Assembly: GCF_019393635.1 (NCBI RefSeq)
Contig: NC_057864.1
Span: 469,820,617-469,884,616 of the forward strand
Length of the DNA: 64,000 bases
Direction of reading: 5' to 3'
DNA from: Dromiciops gliroides
Lineage: Eukaryota; Chordata; Mammalia; Microbiotheria; Microbiotheriidae
The notes under the pieces were generated by a model. The model did not search any database and had not been told where the DNA came from. It saw only the letters and a program-made list of their open reading frames with translations. Of the stretch, positions 44,574 to 60,100 are shown one piece after another; the first letter of the stretch is position 1; each line of letters begins with the position of its first letter. Both the position numbers and the translations under genes were made by a program.

Positions 44574-44980
44574 CAGAAATCATACAATCTGAGGCCACTG
44601 GGTGATATGTCTAGAGGATGTTTCAGGAAAAAGGAAGAGAAATCTAGGTTCATTTGCAGAAACAAATCAGGAGCTGGAAAATGTGTTTGGAACTAAAGTG
44701 AATAACATACAAAGTATTACTTAAATTAAATTGAATAATTAAATTAAATATCCTATTTGTCAATAGCAACCGCTTCAGTGGCAGGATTATGGCTTTGATT
44801 TGGCTTAGAAGTGAAAACGCAATTTGCATGTCTAAAGCGATAAAACTCCATTCTGCAAAGCTATTTTGGAGAAGAATCATTTTCTACTTGCCTCATTTCC
44901 ATTTTATGAAATATAACTTTAGAAATCATTTTTTATAATCTGGAGAGATGACTCCTTTTTTTATTATTGTTCAATATCAG

Positions 44981-45109
44981 GTCAATTCATCGACTGGAAG
45001 GTCGTTATTTCAAAAAAATATGTCCATCAGGGGGTTGAAGAAAAAGCAGCCAAAGACTTTCAAAGTCAAAGTTATCACAATGGATGCCGAGATGGAATTC
45101 AGCTGTGAG
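44981..45109 (+). CDS. Merlin-like exon with start codon
   Basis: Acceptor AATATCAG precedes 44981, so at least one exon lies upstream. ATG at 45020 gives [20 protein letters not shown] then [10 protein letters not shown], aligned to human merlin from Met9 (MSFSSLKRKQPKTF). The frame stays open from 44981 ([13 protein letters not shown]), so a start in an upstream exon cannot be excluded. Donor GAG|GTAAGA. Confidence 0.88.
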
Positions 45110-48100
45110 GTAAGAGACACAGTGATATATTTTTATAAATCACTCAGAGAAAAAGGAATCTTGGCTTTGGCCATTCTGGTTTCTCTGGGAAATATTTTAT
45201 AAGCACCAGGAGCAGAGGAATGTGTAGGAAAGTATGAAAATTGTGTAATTTTCATGGATTTTCATTAATTTGCACAATTGATTTTTTTTTTGGGGGGGTG
45301 AGGCAGTTGGGGTTAAGTGACTTGCCCAGGGTCACACAGCTAGTGTTAAGTGTCTGAGGCCGGATTTGAACTCAGGTCCTCCTGAATCCAGGGCTGGTGC
45401 TCTATCCACTATGCCACCTAGCTGCCCCTTAATTGATTTTTTAGTCTCCTGAATACTAAATGAATTAGCTGTTAGTTACTCAGACTTGAAATCTTTTACC
45501 ACTGGAATCCTGGGTGAATGTGTCACAGTGTTAGGGGCTGTCTTGATGCATAGACACTAACCAGAAGCACATGTGTATCAGTAGGACAAGTTTGCACAAA
45601 GCCCCACAGTAAATCTTCCTTTTTGGCTTCCAGGAACTCTATGTTGACCAGCTGCACATGGGTTATTCTATTGACTTGGTGTTCTTTATTGACCTTCTTA
45701 AAATACTGTAGAGAATAAGAGGATGAATCTTTGACAGTGATCCAGGTGTTGGTAAAGGCTTATTCTTCCTTCAAGACTTAGCTGACAACTTGGTAACACC
45801 AATGAACTAAGCATTTCTTAGATCAATGATGCACAAATCTTTGGTACCTTAGTCTGAGGTGCTTATCTCTGATCAAATGGGGAATAGTAAAAGCAGGATA
45901 CTCCATTCTGAGAAGTGGCGAGAGTGATTTCAACACCTCTTCCATTTGGGGACATCTCTTCTTGTTTCTGAGTGTCCTGAGTACACGAGGCCATTTCCCT
46001 CCACATAGGGATTTCCTGGTTCTAGCCTCAGAGCTATGGGCAGTACTTACTGAAGATGGAAAGGTTCAGTGAGATGCCAACAATCACAAGGAGTTTCTTG
46101 ATCTAAGGCTTTGGCTGATAACATGCTATCTATAAACTAGAATGGTTGAGAACAGTCAGGCAGATTGAAAGAACCCCCTAGACATCATGAGGATTGAGTC
46201 ATATTCTTATTCTTCTTCCAGATGAAATGGAAGGGGAAAGATTTGTTTGATCTGGTGTGCCGAACTCTAGGGCTCCGGGAAACCTGGTTCTTTGGCCTTC
46301 AGTATACCATTAAAGGAGTCTGTGCCTGGCTGAAGATGGAAAAAAAGGTAAGGAAAACCCCCAACCACCAACTCCTTAATAGAGTGAGTCTTTTGGGAAA
46401 ACATCACGTAAATGATTTCTTACATGGTATTTAGTTTAGGTGTGACAACAACTCTAGGGCAGTTAAAAGTGTTTCTCATGATAAATACATGTGACACAAT
46501 ATACAAGAATAGAAATGATAGTGAATCATATATTTAAAAAAATAAAATGTTCATGATTATACAAATATAACTTATATCAGATTGCTTTCTGTCTTGGGGA
46601 GGGGGGAGAGAGGGAGAAAAATTTGGAACTCAAAATCTCATAAAAACAAATGTTATGGGCAGCTAGGTGGCCCTGGATTCAGGAGGACCTAAGTTCAAAT
46701 CTCACCTCAGACATTTGACACTAGCTGTGTGACCCTGGGCAAGTCATTTAACCCCCATTGCCCCACCAAAACCCCCACAAAAATAAATGTTGAAAACTAT
46801 CTTTAAACGGATATTGATTGAACACAAACTGAAGCATGCTATTTTCACTTCTTTAATTTTTTCCTTTTATTCAAGTTTTCTTATACAACTTGACTACTAT
46901 GGTCATGTTTTACATAATCATACATGTATAACCTATATCTGATTGCTTACCACCTCAAGGAGGGGCAAGGGGAGGGAAGAAAGGAGGGAAACCAAAACTA
47001 TAAACAAAAATGTTTATTACTTTAAAAAGAAAGAAAACTATGTTTACATGTAATTGCAAAATGATGAAATACTTTTATGATTTAAAAAATAAAAAATAAA
47101 ATAAAATGATCAACATTGGAAAAAGATCCTTCAAAACAGGTGAAGATCTGAGGATACGTGCCAAATAGTTTCTTGTTAACTGTCTAAAGTCTTTTGTTTC
47201 TATTGAAGCATGAAACTTTTCCTACAGATTTGCTGGGGGTAAAATATGGACAAATGCCTTCTCTGTGTTGGTTTTTTGCCCACTGGTTTCTAATATACTC
47301 TTTCCTTCCATATGTGGTTGCCATTGAAATGGGCATTGTTGGTCTTTTTCCCAAAGAAATCATGGAAAGGGGAGAGGGACCCACATGTACAAAAATATTT
47401 ATATCTGCTCTTTACGTGGTGACAAGGAATTGGAAGTTGAGGGGGTGCCCATCAATTGGGGAATGGCTGGACAAGTTGTGGTATATGAATACAATGGAAT
47501 ACTTATTGTGCTGTAAGAAATGATGAGCAGAAGGAGTTCAGAGAAACCTGGAGGGTCTTGTGTGAGCTGATGATGAGTGAGATGAGCAGAACCAGAAGAA
47601 CATTGTACACAGTGTCATCAACATTGAGTGTTGACCTACTGTGATGGACTATATTCTTCTCACCAATGCAATGGTACAGAAGAGTTCCAGGGAACTCATG
47701 ATAGAAGAGGATCTCCAAATCCAAGGGGAAAAAAAAAAGAACTGTGAAGTATAGATGCTGATTGAACCATACTATTTCTTTTGTTTTGGGTGCTGTTGTT
47801 TTTTTTTTCTATTTTGAGGTTTTGCATTACTGCCCTGATTTTTTCTCTTATAACAGGATTAATGCAGAAATAGGATTAATGTTATTATGGATATATATGT
47901 GTGTGTGTATCTATATATCTGTATATAGATATATAGACATAACCTATATCAGATTACCTGCTGTCTAGGGGAGGGGGGAGGGAGGGGAGGGAGGGAGAAA
48001 AATCTGAAATTGGAAAGCTTGTATAAACAAAAGTTGAGAACTATCTTTACATGTAACGGAAAAAAAATAAAATACCTTACATGAAAAAAAAAAAGAAATG

Positions 48101-51100
48101 GGCATTGTTAGCACGATGACTTTCCTCTGCAGTTCCTAATACTTAGCATTTTGCCTCTTTTTATGTTTGCATGCTTGGAAACAGGTTTTGGAACAAGAAA
48201 TTCCCAAGGAAGATCCAACACAGTTCCGGTTTTTGGCCAAGTTTTACCCAGAGAAGGTGGAGGAAGAACTCCTTCAAGAAATCACTCAACACCTGTTTTT
48301 CCTGCAGGTCAGGGGGCTGATGGAAATAGTACTCTTTCCTGAAATCCTTACTGTTCTGCCTCCTTTCCCTTCTAAAGTGCCTTAGAATAGCATCAATCAG
48401 GTTTCCTATACCTTCCCATCTGTCTGTTTTGTGAGGAGAGCTAAGTGTTACCTAAAGCCACTCTATTTACATACCTGCCATTGGGAGGTGATCAAGCTGA
48501 GAGACTTCAGAAGATGCATGGTTTTGTAGAAAGAGAGAAGAGAGAAGCTTGGGTTTGGATCCCACCACAGCTACTCAGCTGGGTGATTGTGGGAAAGTCT
48601 TTTTTTTTGCTGGGCAATGAGGGTTAAGTGACTTGCCCAGGGTCACATAGCTAGTAAGTGTCAAGTGTCTGAGGCTGGATTTGAACTCAGGTCCCCCTGA
48701 ATCCAAGGCCAGTGCTTTATCCACTTCACCACCTTGCTGCCCCCAGGAAAGTCATTTAATCTCTCCGAGACTTACATTGTCATCTTCCAAATGGGAGTGA
48801 TAGTTATGGGGATAAAACACTCCTTGCTTTTTATAGGGTCAAGATATTTGAGCCACTCTGACTGCCTGTTATTTCTGCTAGGGTCTGTTGACTTTCCAAG
48901 GTTTTTCTTTGCTATATATGTGAAAGTGAAACAGTATATGTAGCTAGAATAATTGGAAAAAATGAACCACGAAGGTCAGCAGAACCATGCTTTGAATAAT
49001 CAGTTGGTGATCCTCAGAGCTAACATCCTTCCACCCTTGTATCAGTGTTTGGAGGTGGCACAGTGTTAGTGTGCTGACCTGGAGTAAGGAAAACCTGAGT
49101 TCAAATGCTACCTCAGATATTCATTAGCTGGGCAATTCCTTGTCTGTAAAATGAGTAGAACTTAGCTCCCAGGGTTGTTATGAAGATCAAATGAAATAAT
49201 ATTTATCAAAAGTGCTTATCATAGTGTCTGGCACATAGTAGGCACTTAATAAATGCTTGTTTCCTTCCTTCCTTCATATTCAGATCATGATAAGCTACCA
49301 GTAAGCTCAAGAGTTTAGTTGTTTGTTTCTCATAAATAGTGGTTTATTTGTTTTTGTTTGTTTGTTTGTTTTGGTGGGTTTGGAAGCTCAGAGAACATGT
49401 AAACAAACCCATAATTAGAGGGAAAGGGGCAGCTAGGTGGTGCAGTAGATAGAGCAACGGCCCTGGAGTCAGGAGGACCTGAGTTCAAATCTAGCCCCAG
49501 ACACTTGACATTTACTAGCTGTGTGACCCTGGGCAAGTCACTTAACCCCAATTGCCTCACAAAACAAACAAACAAAAAAAAAACCCCAAACAAAATAGAG
49601 GGGAATTGTGACTTGAAAGATTTAATTTTTTTCTGATTCATTTCCGGACCAGCAGTGAACAGACTCCAGAATGCAGTTCTCTTCCATTATGTGATGAAAT
49701 ATCCTTGGCTGATATTTACATAGCACTTTGACGTTTTGGAAGTGCTTTATACACATATACTACAGACATAGTTACCCCTATTTTAGAGTCAATAGGCATG
49801 GAGCTAAAAAGTCTCATTTGGTTGTTGTTCCATCCTGTCTGACTCTTCATGAAGCCATTTAGGGTTTTCTTGGCAAAGAGAATGGAGCGGTTTGGCTATT
49901 TCCTTCTCCAGCTCATTTGACAGATGAGGAAATGGAGGCAAACAGGGTTAAGTGACTTATCCAGGGTCCCACAACTAGTAAGTATCTGAGTCTAGATTTG
50001 AACTCAGGTCTTCCTGACTCCAGGCCTTGTGCCATCTAGCTACCCTAAAAAAAATAGGAAGGATTAAAACTCACAGTTGTTTTTTGTTTTCACTGATTCC
50101 ATACTAAGAGCTCTTCCCACTATACTGTGCAGTCTCTCGGTTAAGACCAAAGTTAACAGTTTGAAGACTTGTCTGGGTGCACAGAGTCTCGCGTTGTTGT
50201 AGCCTGACATAATGCTTTGCTCATAATAGGGGTTTAATAAATGTTTCTTGAATCAATTATTCCCCCAGATGCTGTTGGGTAGGATATTCATAGGGTTAAA
50301 ATACCTGAATTTTCCCTTTGACCTTTGAAGTGTTACTTGATGATGGTTTTCCAAAGCAGGGCTTTAGAACTTTTTCCGCTCGAGACCCTTTTTGGCCCAA
50401 GCAAAATTTACACGACCCCAGGTCTATAAAACAGGTACACATCGCCTTTTACCATTGCTAAATTTTTCATGACACTCACATTCAGTGACTCGACAACCCA
50501 GAGTTTAAGAAGCCAGGGTCTAGAGGCACCTTGGAGTGACAGGAGCACCACAGTTTTCCTTGAAGTTGCACAACAAAACCCACCTTTTTAGTGTTTCTTT
50601 TCTTTTGAACCTGCCTCAACTGGCCTTAATGCTTAGAGATGCAATTAGCGAAATTCTCCTCATTCCAAAGCAGGAAAGCTGGAGACCAAAACATATTTGA
50701 ACTTGCACAGTGCCCTGATGATAAAGCATTTAAGGTCACACCTGATTGTTAATTGCAGAACATGTACAGACAACTGGATCTTAGTAAATTTCCATTTTAC
50801 ATCTAAACCATCCTGGCAACATTTACATAACTTGTAGTAAGGGGATCCCGCAGGAGCCAAATATATGGGACAAAGCCTAGGCCTCATTGCTTATGTTTGC
50901 TGCATAGAAAGGTAAAGAAAAGAATGATAAAGAGTCGTGGTAGTATTTATTTATGTCAAAAACAACATACTCAGAAGTGTCTCTCAGTCATTTTCTGTGG
51001 TAAAATACACTGTTTGTATCATTATGAGGATTATAAAGACTTTCACTTGGGAAGCAAAATATTTTCCATTTTTCCATTTTAATAGTTCGGCAATGCCTTT

Positions 51101-54100
51101 ACCTGTGTTTCAAATCAAACCCATTTACTTGACTCATCTGAGAATAGAATGCAGAGAAATATGAGTCTTCCGTGGCTGGGCTTCTGTCTGGCTCAGGACG
51201 TTTTTGGAAGGAGAGCTAAGTGTGACTTGAAATTTCTCACTTTTTCCACATGGGACCTCGTTAAGACTGGGAGCTAGTCTTTCCTAATTCTTACTTTGTC
51301 CATCTGAAGGAGAGATTTGGGTAGACATCTCAGGATGGGCTGAGGCAACAGCTAGCAAGGTTCCCAGAAACTGGCCCATAGAATGGGCTGAGTTGGAAAG
51401 AAGCAAGTGATGAATGCTCTTCCCGTGAATATGGTACCATGAGTCATCCTGCTGATTCCTGTGTCTGAATTATGTTGGCTTTCCTTTTAGTTCCTCCTTC
51501 TGTTAGGAGAACACATCTGCTATTGCCACTGAAATAAGATCCTGGGAGATAATAGGGAAAACATAAGGGATGTTTACATTCTCCCTGTGTTCACAGTGTC
51601 AGGCTTGAAGAAGTTGTTTGCTTTCCATCATTTAGACTCCAAAGTCATATTTCCTTTTCAGTTGATATTTGATAATATTTAAGTCTTCAAAGCCATCTAG
51701 ATTTGGGGATGGGTGGGGTAGGTGGGGCAGGCTTCAATTCATTCACCAAGGTGGATAAAATGGGTAAATGGGGGAGGGGGAGGGAGGAATCTCCAATTCT
51801 TTATCAGTGTAAGGTTTTCTAGAGGTCTTTTTTTTTTTTCGGGGCAATGGGGGTTAAGTGACTTGTCCAGGGTCACACAGCCAGTAAATGTCAAGTGTCT
51901 GAGGCCGGATTTGAACTCAGGAACTCCTGAATCCAGGGCCGGTGCTTTATCCACTGCGCCACCTAGCCGCCGCCCCCCCCTCCCCCCAGGACTTTCTTAG
52001 GGGAGAAATGGGCCTCAGATTGTGTGGAATGGATGGGCTTAATTCTTTCTTTCCAAAAAAGTCCTAAATAAAATAAATATCTGAGTTGTCACCCAGTAAC
52101 AACTTATCTTTCTGGAATGTGGCTCCCTTAGCAGCCTCAGCTATCTAGAATACCATCCCCAAAAAGGAAATAAACAGAAAAGACTTCTAAACAGCCAGAA
52201 TAGATGTCACAAAACCCATTCATGAAAGCTGATAGCTAGCATTATCTCATTCAACTCATTTTACAGAGACAGACAGAGGTCAAGTAACTTAGTTAAGGTC
52301 ACATGACTAGGAAGTTTCTGAGATTAGATTTGAACTCAGGTTTTCTTGACTCTGGGTCCTGACATAATTGTAGGCTATTAGGTAGCAAAGACCATAGAGT
52401 TACCTTCAGTCTTTCCCAACATCAGGGTCTTTTCCAATGAATCCCGTCTTCTCATTATGTGGCCAAAGTGTTTAAGCCTCAGCTTCAGTATTTGACCTTC
52501 CAGTGAATGGTCTGAATTCATTTCTTTAAGTATTGACAGATTTGATCTCCTTGCTGTCAAAGGGACTCTCAAAAGTCTTCTAGCACCACAAATTTGAAAG
52601 CACTGAAAGGCTCTCAGCTTTCCTTATAATTCAACTTTCATAGCCATACATTGCTCCTGGAAAAACCATAGCTTTGACTATATGGACCTTTGTCAGCAAG
52701 ACGTCTCTGTTTTTTAGTTTGCTGTCCAGATTGGTCATAGCTTTCCTTCCAAGAAGCAAGCGTCTTTTAATTTCATGGCTGCAGTCACTGTCTGCAATGA
52801 TCCTGGAGCCCAAGAATATAAAGTCTGATTTTTTCTCGCTCTATTTGCCAGGAAGTGATGGAACCAGTTGCCAAGATCTTAGGGGTTTTTTTGTTGTTGT
52901 TTTTTTTTTTTTTACGTTAAACTTTAAACCAGCTTTTATATTTTTGTCTTTCACCCTCTTCAAGAGGCTTCTTAATTTTTCTTCACTTTCTGCCATCAGA
53001 GGGGTATCACCTGCATATCTGAGATTGTTGCTATTTTTCTGGGCAATGTTAATTCTGGCTTTTGATTCATTCAGCCTAGCATTTTGCATGATGTACTCTG
53101 CATTTAAACTAAATAACCAATGAGTTATTCCTTTTTTAGTTCTAACTATTGCTTCTTCTTTTGTGGGGGAAGGGGTTGTGGGGTTGGGACATAAACTGAC
53201 CAGCTAAACTAAAGGACAGACACACCTTGAGAAGTAAGGGAAAGAGGCAGCTAGGTGGCACAGTGGATAAAGCACTGGCCTTGGATTCAGGAGTACCTGA
53301 GTTCAAATCCAGCCTCAGACACTTGATACTTAACTAGTTGTGTGACCCTGGGCAAGTCACTTAACCCTCATTGCCCTGCAAAAATTAACACAAAACAAAA
53401 AAAAAAACAAAAGAGAAGTAAGGGAAATAAGCCCCTTAGGTGTGGCTGCTGCCTGGTCAGTGCCAGGGGACAGAGATAACTCCAGAAATCAGAACAACCA
53501 CCCTCACCTGACTTCTCCCAACCCACCCCCAGTAAGGACTTCGGTCCCCATCTACCATCTAAAAAAGCTTTTTCCTTTCTCCTGTTCCCAGAGATAGGTA
53601 TCTCAGAGAATCATCTCTGAATTATCTCCCTTTCAGAGAAGGCCTTGCCTTCTCTCTTGGTCTCCTTTCTCTCTCTCTCCTTTTTTTTTTTTTTAATGAG
53701 GCAATTGGGGTTAAGTGACTTGCCCAGGGTCACACAGCTAGTAAGTGTCAAGTGTCTGAGGCCAGATTTGAACTCAGGTACTCCTGAATCCAGGGCCGGT
53801 GCTTTATCCACTGCTCCACCTAGCTGCCCACTATATTGTACTTTAAAGGGAGATTTCCTTGCAAAACGCCCATGAGGCTGATTATTGCAACAACAATAAT
53901 AGCTTACATTTATATAGTACCTTATTCCTGACAAAGAATTTTCTTCACAATAGCCCAGCAAAGTACCGTCATCTTCATCCTCATCTTACATTGTTCTTGC
54001 CTCTTCTTCAAAATTTTTCCCCCAGTTAGTACTATTGTTAACTGTGTTTCTCTCCATCCTATTCACTCCCCATGATATTTATTCTATTTTCTATCTTCTT

Positions 54101-57100
54101 TTACCCTTTTCCTCTTCAAAAGTGTTTTACTGAGGCAGCTAGATGGCGCAGTGGTTAAAGCACTGGCCCTGGATTCAGGAGTACCTGAGTTCAAATCTGA
54201 CCTCAGACACTTGACACTTACTAGCTGTGTGACTCTGGGCAAGTCACTTAACCTCCATTGCCTGCAAAAAACCCCAAAACAAACAAAAAGTGTTTTACTT
54301 CTGGATCGTTGTCATTTTTAATATTATACCCCAGTACTGCTTTTCTCACCCTTTTGTTAATGATGAGGGCTTTTTCATTTCTTCTAAGGGATTCTTGCCC
54401 TCATTAGTATATGTAATGATCACCTGAATTAAATTCACCCATTCCTGCCTATTTGATTTCACTGATACCCAAGATGTAGATATTGAATTTTCCATCTCCT
54501 GTTGGACCACATTCAATTTACCTTGGTTCATGGAAGTCAACGAATCTAATCCTTGCCCAAAGCATTATTCAGATTCCTCTGTGTCTAATCCCTTATTCTC
54601 AACTTTTTTTTAGGCAACCTATTCTGTTTTGAAACATAGCTGATTATTGGGAATTTTCTCCTTTTATTGAGCTGACATATACCTTCTTTTTAAAATTCTA
54701 CCCACTCGGGGGGGCGGCTAGGTGGTGCAGTGGATAAAGCACCAGCCCTGGATTCAGGAGTTCCTGAGTTCAAATCTAGTCTTAGACACTTGACACTTAC
54801 TGGCTGCGTGACCCTGGGCAAGTCACTTAACCCCCATTGTCCTGCAAAAAAAAAAATTCTACCCACTTTTCCTCATTCTGCCCCTCTAGGCCAAGTAGAA
54901 ACTCTTCAGATCCTGATCAGAGAAGGCAGGTAAATTTGGAATACGGTTTAGAAATTTGGCATCCAAAACTTGGTTAAATAATTGAAATTAGAAAAAGAAA
55001 GTTATGCTTAAAGCAGTGAATTCTCAGCTAGTCAGAAAATTCTACCACCCAGAATGACATTGTCTCCAAGCTTCTGATTAGTTGAGGCCTTACCTAGATT
55101 ATATAAATTTACTATTTTGTAAAGTCATTGTGAGTTCAAAGGGTGCTTTGTTTGGATTTATTCAAATCGCTTAACCTCTATCTGCCTGTTTCCTGTGTCA
55201 TATCACACTGATGATTCATATTGAATTTGCAGTCCACTAAAACCCCCAGATATTTTCAGACAAATCTACCTTTCAGTCTTCCTCGGTCTCCCCCTAGTCT
55301 TTTACTTGTTAGGTTGATTTTTTCAAATCAGTTTATAAGATTTTACATTTATCTCTGTTAAATTTTATCTGATTAGATTTAGCTTAACATTCTAGCTTGG
55401 CAACATCATTTTGAGCTCCACCTCTGTCATTCAGTCTACTAGCTATTACTTATAGCTTTGTGTGATCTGCAAATCTTATAAGTATGCCACCTTTATCCCT
55501 GGCACTGATAAAAATGTTAAAACAGCCTGAGCCTGAGCACACCTCCCTGGGGTCTTCTACTGGACAAACTACTCTCTTCCCACAGTTGCTCTTTGGGTTT
55601 GGAGATTCAGTCTGTTCTGACTCCAGCTAATTGTACCATCATCTGTTCCATGTGGCCCCGCTGGTTCCACTGGGTAGCATGAAACTCAGTTGAATGTTGC
55701 CCTACAGTCTAGGAAAACTATCATCTTACCTTGATCTACTAGTTGGATAACCCTATCAAAAAAACCGGAAATTACCTTAGTCTGACATAACTTCTTCTTG
55801 ATGAAAATGTGCCAGTGAATATTGAATTTTTCCAGGAATCCAAGGCAAAATCATTGGCCTTAGTTTCCAGGGTCCATTTTCATTTGTCTTTTGAAAATCA
55901 GGGCATTTTTCCTTTTCTAGACCCATGACACCTCTCATTCTCTACAATCTTTCAGAGATAACAGTCCTTGTGATTCAGCAGATAGGTCTCCAGATCTTTC
56001 CAGAAGGGTCAATGGAATTCAACTGGGCACAGTGACTCAGCCTCCTTAGAGGCAACTGGACATTTTCTTACTTACTGCTTATCTTGGGTCTCAACTCCTT
56101 ATTAGGTATTTTTGTTCTTTTCAGCCCAAAGATAATTTTTGTTGGGAAGGAGAAAAAAAAAAACCTCAAGCAAAATAAAAGTTGGACAGCTCTACTTCTA
56201 CTCAGTCTGTTGTCATGATTAGATGAATAAATTTTTTTTTTTTAGTGAGGTTAAGTGACTTGCCCAAGGTCACACAGCTAGTAAGTGTTAAGTGTCTGAG
56301 GCCGGATTTGAACTCAGGTACTCCTGACTCCAGGGCCGGTGCTCTATCCACTGCGCCACCTAGCTGCCCCTAAAATTTAAAAAAAAAATAAAAATATTTT
56401 TTAATTTTCCAGTTACATGTATATTTTCTAATCTTTTTTTTTTTTTAAGTGAGGCAATTGGAGTTGTGACTTGCCCAGGGTCACACAGCTAGTAAGTGTT
56501 GAGTGTCTGAGGCCAGATTTGAACTCAGGTACTCCTGACTCCAGGGCTAGTGCTCTATCCACTGCTCCACCTAGCTGCCCCTACATGTATATTTTCAACA
56601 TTTGTTTTCATAGGATTTTTAGTTCCAAATTTTTCTCCCACCCTCCCTTCCCTCCCTCCTCCCCAAGATGGAAAGCAATCTGATATAGATTATATAAGTA
56701 CAATCACATTAATCATATTTCTGCATTTAGAGGAATAAAAATTTTTTTAAGTTTTGGTTCTTACAGTAATGAATCCTCAGCTGTCCAGAAAATTTTGCTA
56801 GACACAGTGTTTTAGTCCCCAGGGTTCTTTTCATCCAAAGACAGAAACTGTTGCATATTGGTCTACTTAGGTCTGGCACCTAGTAGGTGCTTAATAAATG
56901 TTTTTGATCATTCCATCTATCCCATCCCTACTCCTACTCCATTGTCCATTGTCAATATGGCTAAACAAAGTCCTAAATGTTTTTATTGTCTTTAGTTTCC
57001 TTCCCTGTCTTAGCTCTTTCTGAACTTGGGCCCACGTGTATACCTGGGAAAGTAGTTACAAAGAATGTGTGAATGGGAGCATAGTTTTAGGACTTTCCAA

Positions 57101-60100
57101 GCACATCAATATGCAAATAGTTCTTCCCCTTCCTACCCCCTCTTCCCCAACAGAATATGTTTGCATGGCATCCTGGAATCTTTCACAACCTGAAAGTATC
57201 CTTGGTTGCTAAATCCAGCTGTGGCCTCACAGGCACCTTTGTGGGGGTGACAAGGGAAGACCCAGATTCTCAGAAACTCCCAGGTCTTGGTGCTCTCCCA
57301 GATGATATTATCCTTTTCCACCTTTCCAACCAGATTAAAGCATTTCCATAGGGGATTTCCAAAGTAGGAGAAGTTCTCTAGGGAAGGGTGTGTTCCATAG
57401 AATGTGCAAGTGATGTAAAAAAAAAATTTTTTTTTTTTTGCTGGGGCAATGAGGGTTAAGTGACTTGCCCAGGTCAGGCAGCTAGTAAGTGTCAAGTGTC
57501 TGCAACTGGATTTGAACTCAGTTCCTCTTGAATCCAAGGCCGGTGCTTTATCCACTTCACCACCTAGCTGCCCCCGTGCAAGTGATTTTAAAGTGATATC
57601 ATTAGGGTTTGGGCCACCAAGAATTTCTATTCTTATTCCTACCAATCCAGCAAGACAAATAAAGGGCCTTCCATGTGGAAAAAATCTTGCTAGTCTGGGA
57701 TACCAAGAAGGAAGTAGTCTTTCCAAGAGCTTCTGTGGTGGGTTATAACTAGGAGGCAAGTCAATCCAGGTGGCTCAGAGGAAGGAGAGAGTACTAGCCA
57801 TTGGGGGATTCATTCATTCAGAAAGTCATTCAATCAATATTTATTAAGGGCCTACTGAGTGCCAGGCACTATGCCAGATATACAAAGAGATATGGAGATG
57901 AAAAACGAAACCGTCTACCCTCAAACCACTTATAGTCTCATAGGAAGGGGACATATACTAATTAGTTTGTGTGTGTGTAAATATATATATGAGATATATA
58001 ATGTATATATTTATATATAATATGTATAAGAAATCTAATTGGTCAATACACAATATATCTAGATGCCAGGAATTTCAGTGTATGGCGGTGGGTGAAGACT
58101 CTAATACATGGGAGGACCAGGAAAGCCCTTTTATTGGAGGGGCACCTTGAGCTCGGGGTAGGAGGAAGCTTGGCATTCTAAGAGGGGAGGCATATCGGCC
58201 TTGGTGGGCAGGAAGTTTATAGAAAGGCACAGAGACGGGACTGAGGTCTATGAGGAACAGGTCAGGAATGTAGACTGTAGGAGAAGGGATGTATCACTGG
58301 GGAAAGATAAGTTGGAACTGGATTGTGAAGGGCTTTTTTTGTTTTTAGTGAGGCAATTGGGGTTAAGTGACTTGCCCAGGGTCATACAGCTAGTAAGTGT
58401 TAAGTGTCTGAGGTCGGATTTGAACTCAGGTCCTTCTGAATCCAGGGTGGGTGCTCTATCCACTGCGCCACCTAGCTGCCCCCCCCCTTTTTTTTGGTGA
58501 ATATAGCATAATAATTTAACACAAAGTTCGCTTAGAACATTTTTTGACTTGATTCAAAAAATCAAAATGAAGACAATCTGAACAATACGTCGTCCCCTTT
58601 CTAAGCTGCCTTAGCCTATTGGATGATGAATGCAACCTCAGTTTTCACCAGTATAAGTTGCACAAAACCTTTTTTACAAAATTAAAATGAAGGGGCAGCT
58701 AGGTGGCGCAGTGGATAGAGTATAGGCCCTGGAGTCAGGAGGACCTGAGTTCAAATCCAGCCTCAGACACTTAACACTTACTAGTTGTGTGACCCTGGGC
58801 AAGTCACTTAACCCCAATTGCCTCACTTAAGAAACAAAAAAAATTAAAATAAAAAGAATAGGAAAGAGACCCTCATTGTGCTCCTGTTGTGGGGACTTAT
58901 TTACTTGATCACTGGAATGTTTATTTGACCACTGGTACCTTTAACAAAATCCTAACTTGGGGCCAACTAGAATCAGGCATAATTGTTATTATGTCTTAGG
59001 TGAAGAAACAGATATTAGACGAAGAAATCCATTGTTCTCCAGAGGTCACTGTTCTGTTGGCTTCATACGCTGTCCAGGCTAAGGTGAGTGTACAGAACTT
59101 TTGCCTTTACTTTTAGCTTTTTAAAAGTTTAATGTCATTGGAAAAGTTGAATATTGCTTCTTACTGAATATAAAAAAGCACATACCACGGACTGTTTTCC
59201 TAAAGAAACAAGGTAATAATGTAAATAACCTCTTTGGGGAGGATGAAATACATTCAATCAGTTCAATAGTGTTTTTTTTTTCTTAGTCATGCCTGACTTT
59301 TTGTTTGTTTCTGTGCTTGTTTTTTTTTGGTGGGGCAATGGGGGTTAAGTGACTTGCCCAGGGTCACACAGCTAGTAAGTGTCAAGTGTCTGAGGCCAGA
59401 TTTGAACTCAGGTCCTCCTGAATCCAGGGCTGGTGCTTTATCCACTGCGCCACCTAGCTGCCCCCATGCCTGACTTTTTGTGACCCCATTTGGAATTTTC
59501 TAGGCAAAGATATTAGAATAGTTTGCCATTTCCTTCTCCAGCTCATTTGACATATGAGGAAACTGAGGCAAACAGGGTTAAGCGACTTCCCCAGGGTCAC
59601 ACAGATAGTAAGTGTCTGAGGTTGGATTTGAACTCAGGAAGTTGAGTCTTCCTGACTTCAGGCCTGGTGCTCTATGCATTAGGGCGCCACCTAGCTGCTC
59701 TTCAAGTATCTTTAGGGCTGTTATAGAAAGGCAGTGTTGGGGCAGCTAGGTGGCGCAGTGGATTGAGCACCGGCCCTGGAGTCAGGAGTACCTGAGTTCA
59801 AATCCGGCCTCAGACACTTAATGCACACTTACTAGCTGTGTGACCCTGGGCAAGTCACTTAACCCCAATTGTCTCACTAAAAAAAAAAAAAAAAAGAAAG
59901 GCAGTGTTGGAGTAGTGGAGTAAAGAGCTGATCTTGGAACCAGGAAGATCTGGATTCAAGTTCTGCCTCTGACAATCACTGGCCACATGACCCTGGGTCA
60001 GCCATTTGTCTCTGAGCTTTCTAGGCACCTACCTAAGTCCAAGTTGTGGAGAGATTGCTGATCTGCATCTGGAAATCACGGGTGTGGTCCCTGTTCTGAC

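Noticed and set aside
57133-57759. 208-codon minus-strand reading frame
   Set aside because: It is an antisense SINE flanked by intron; no protein similarity.
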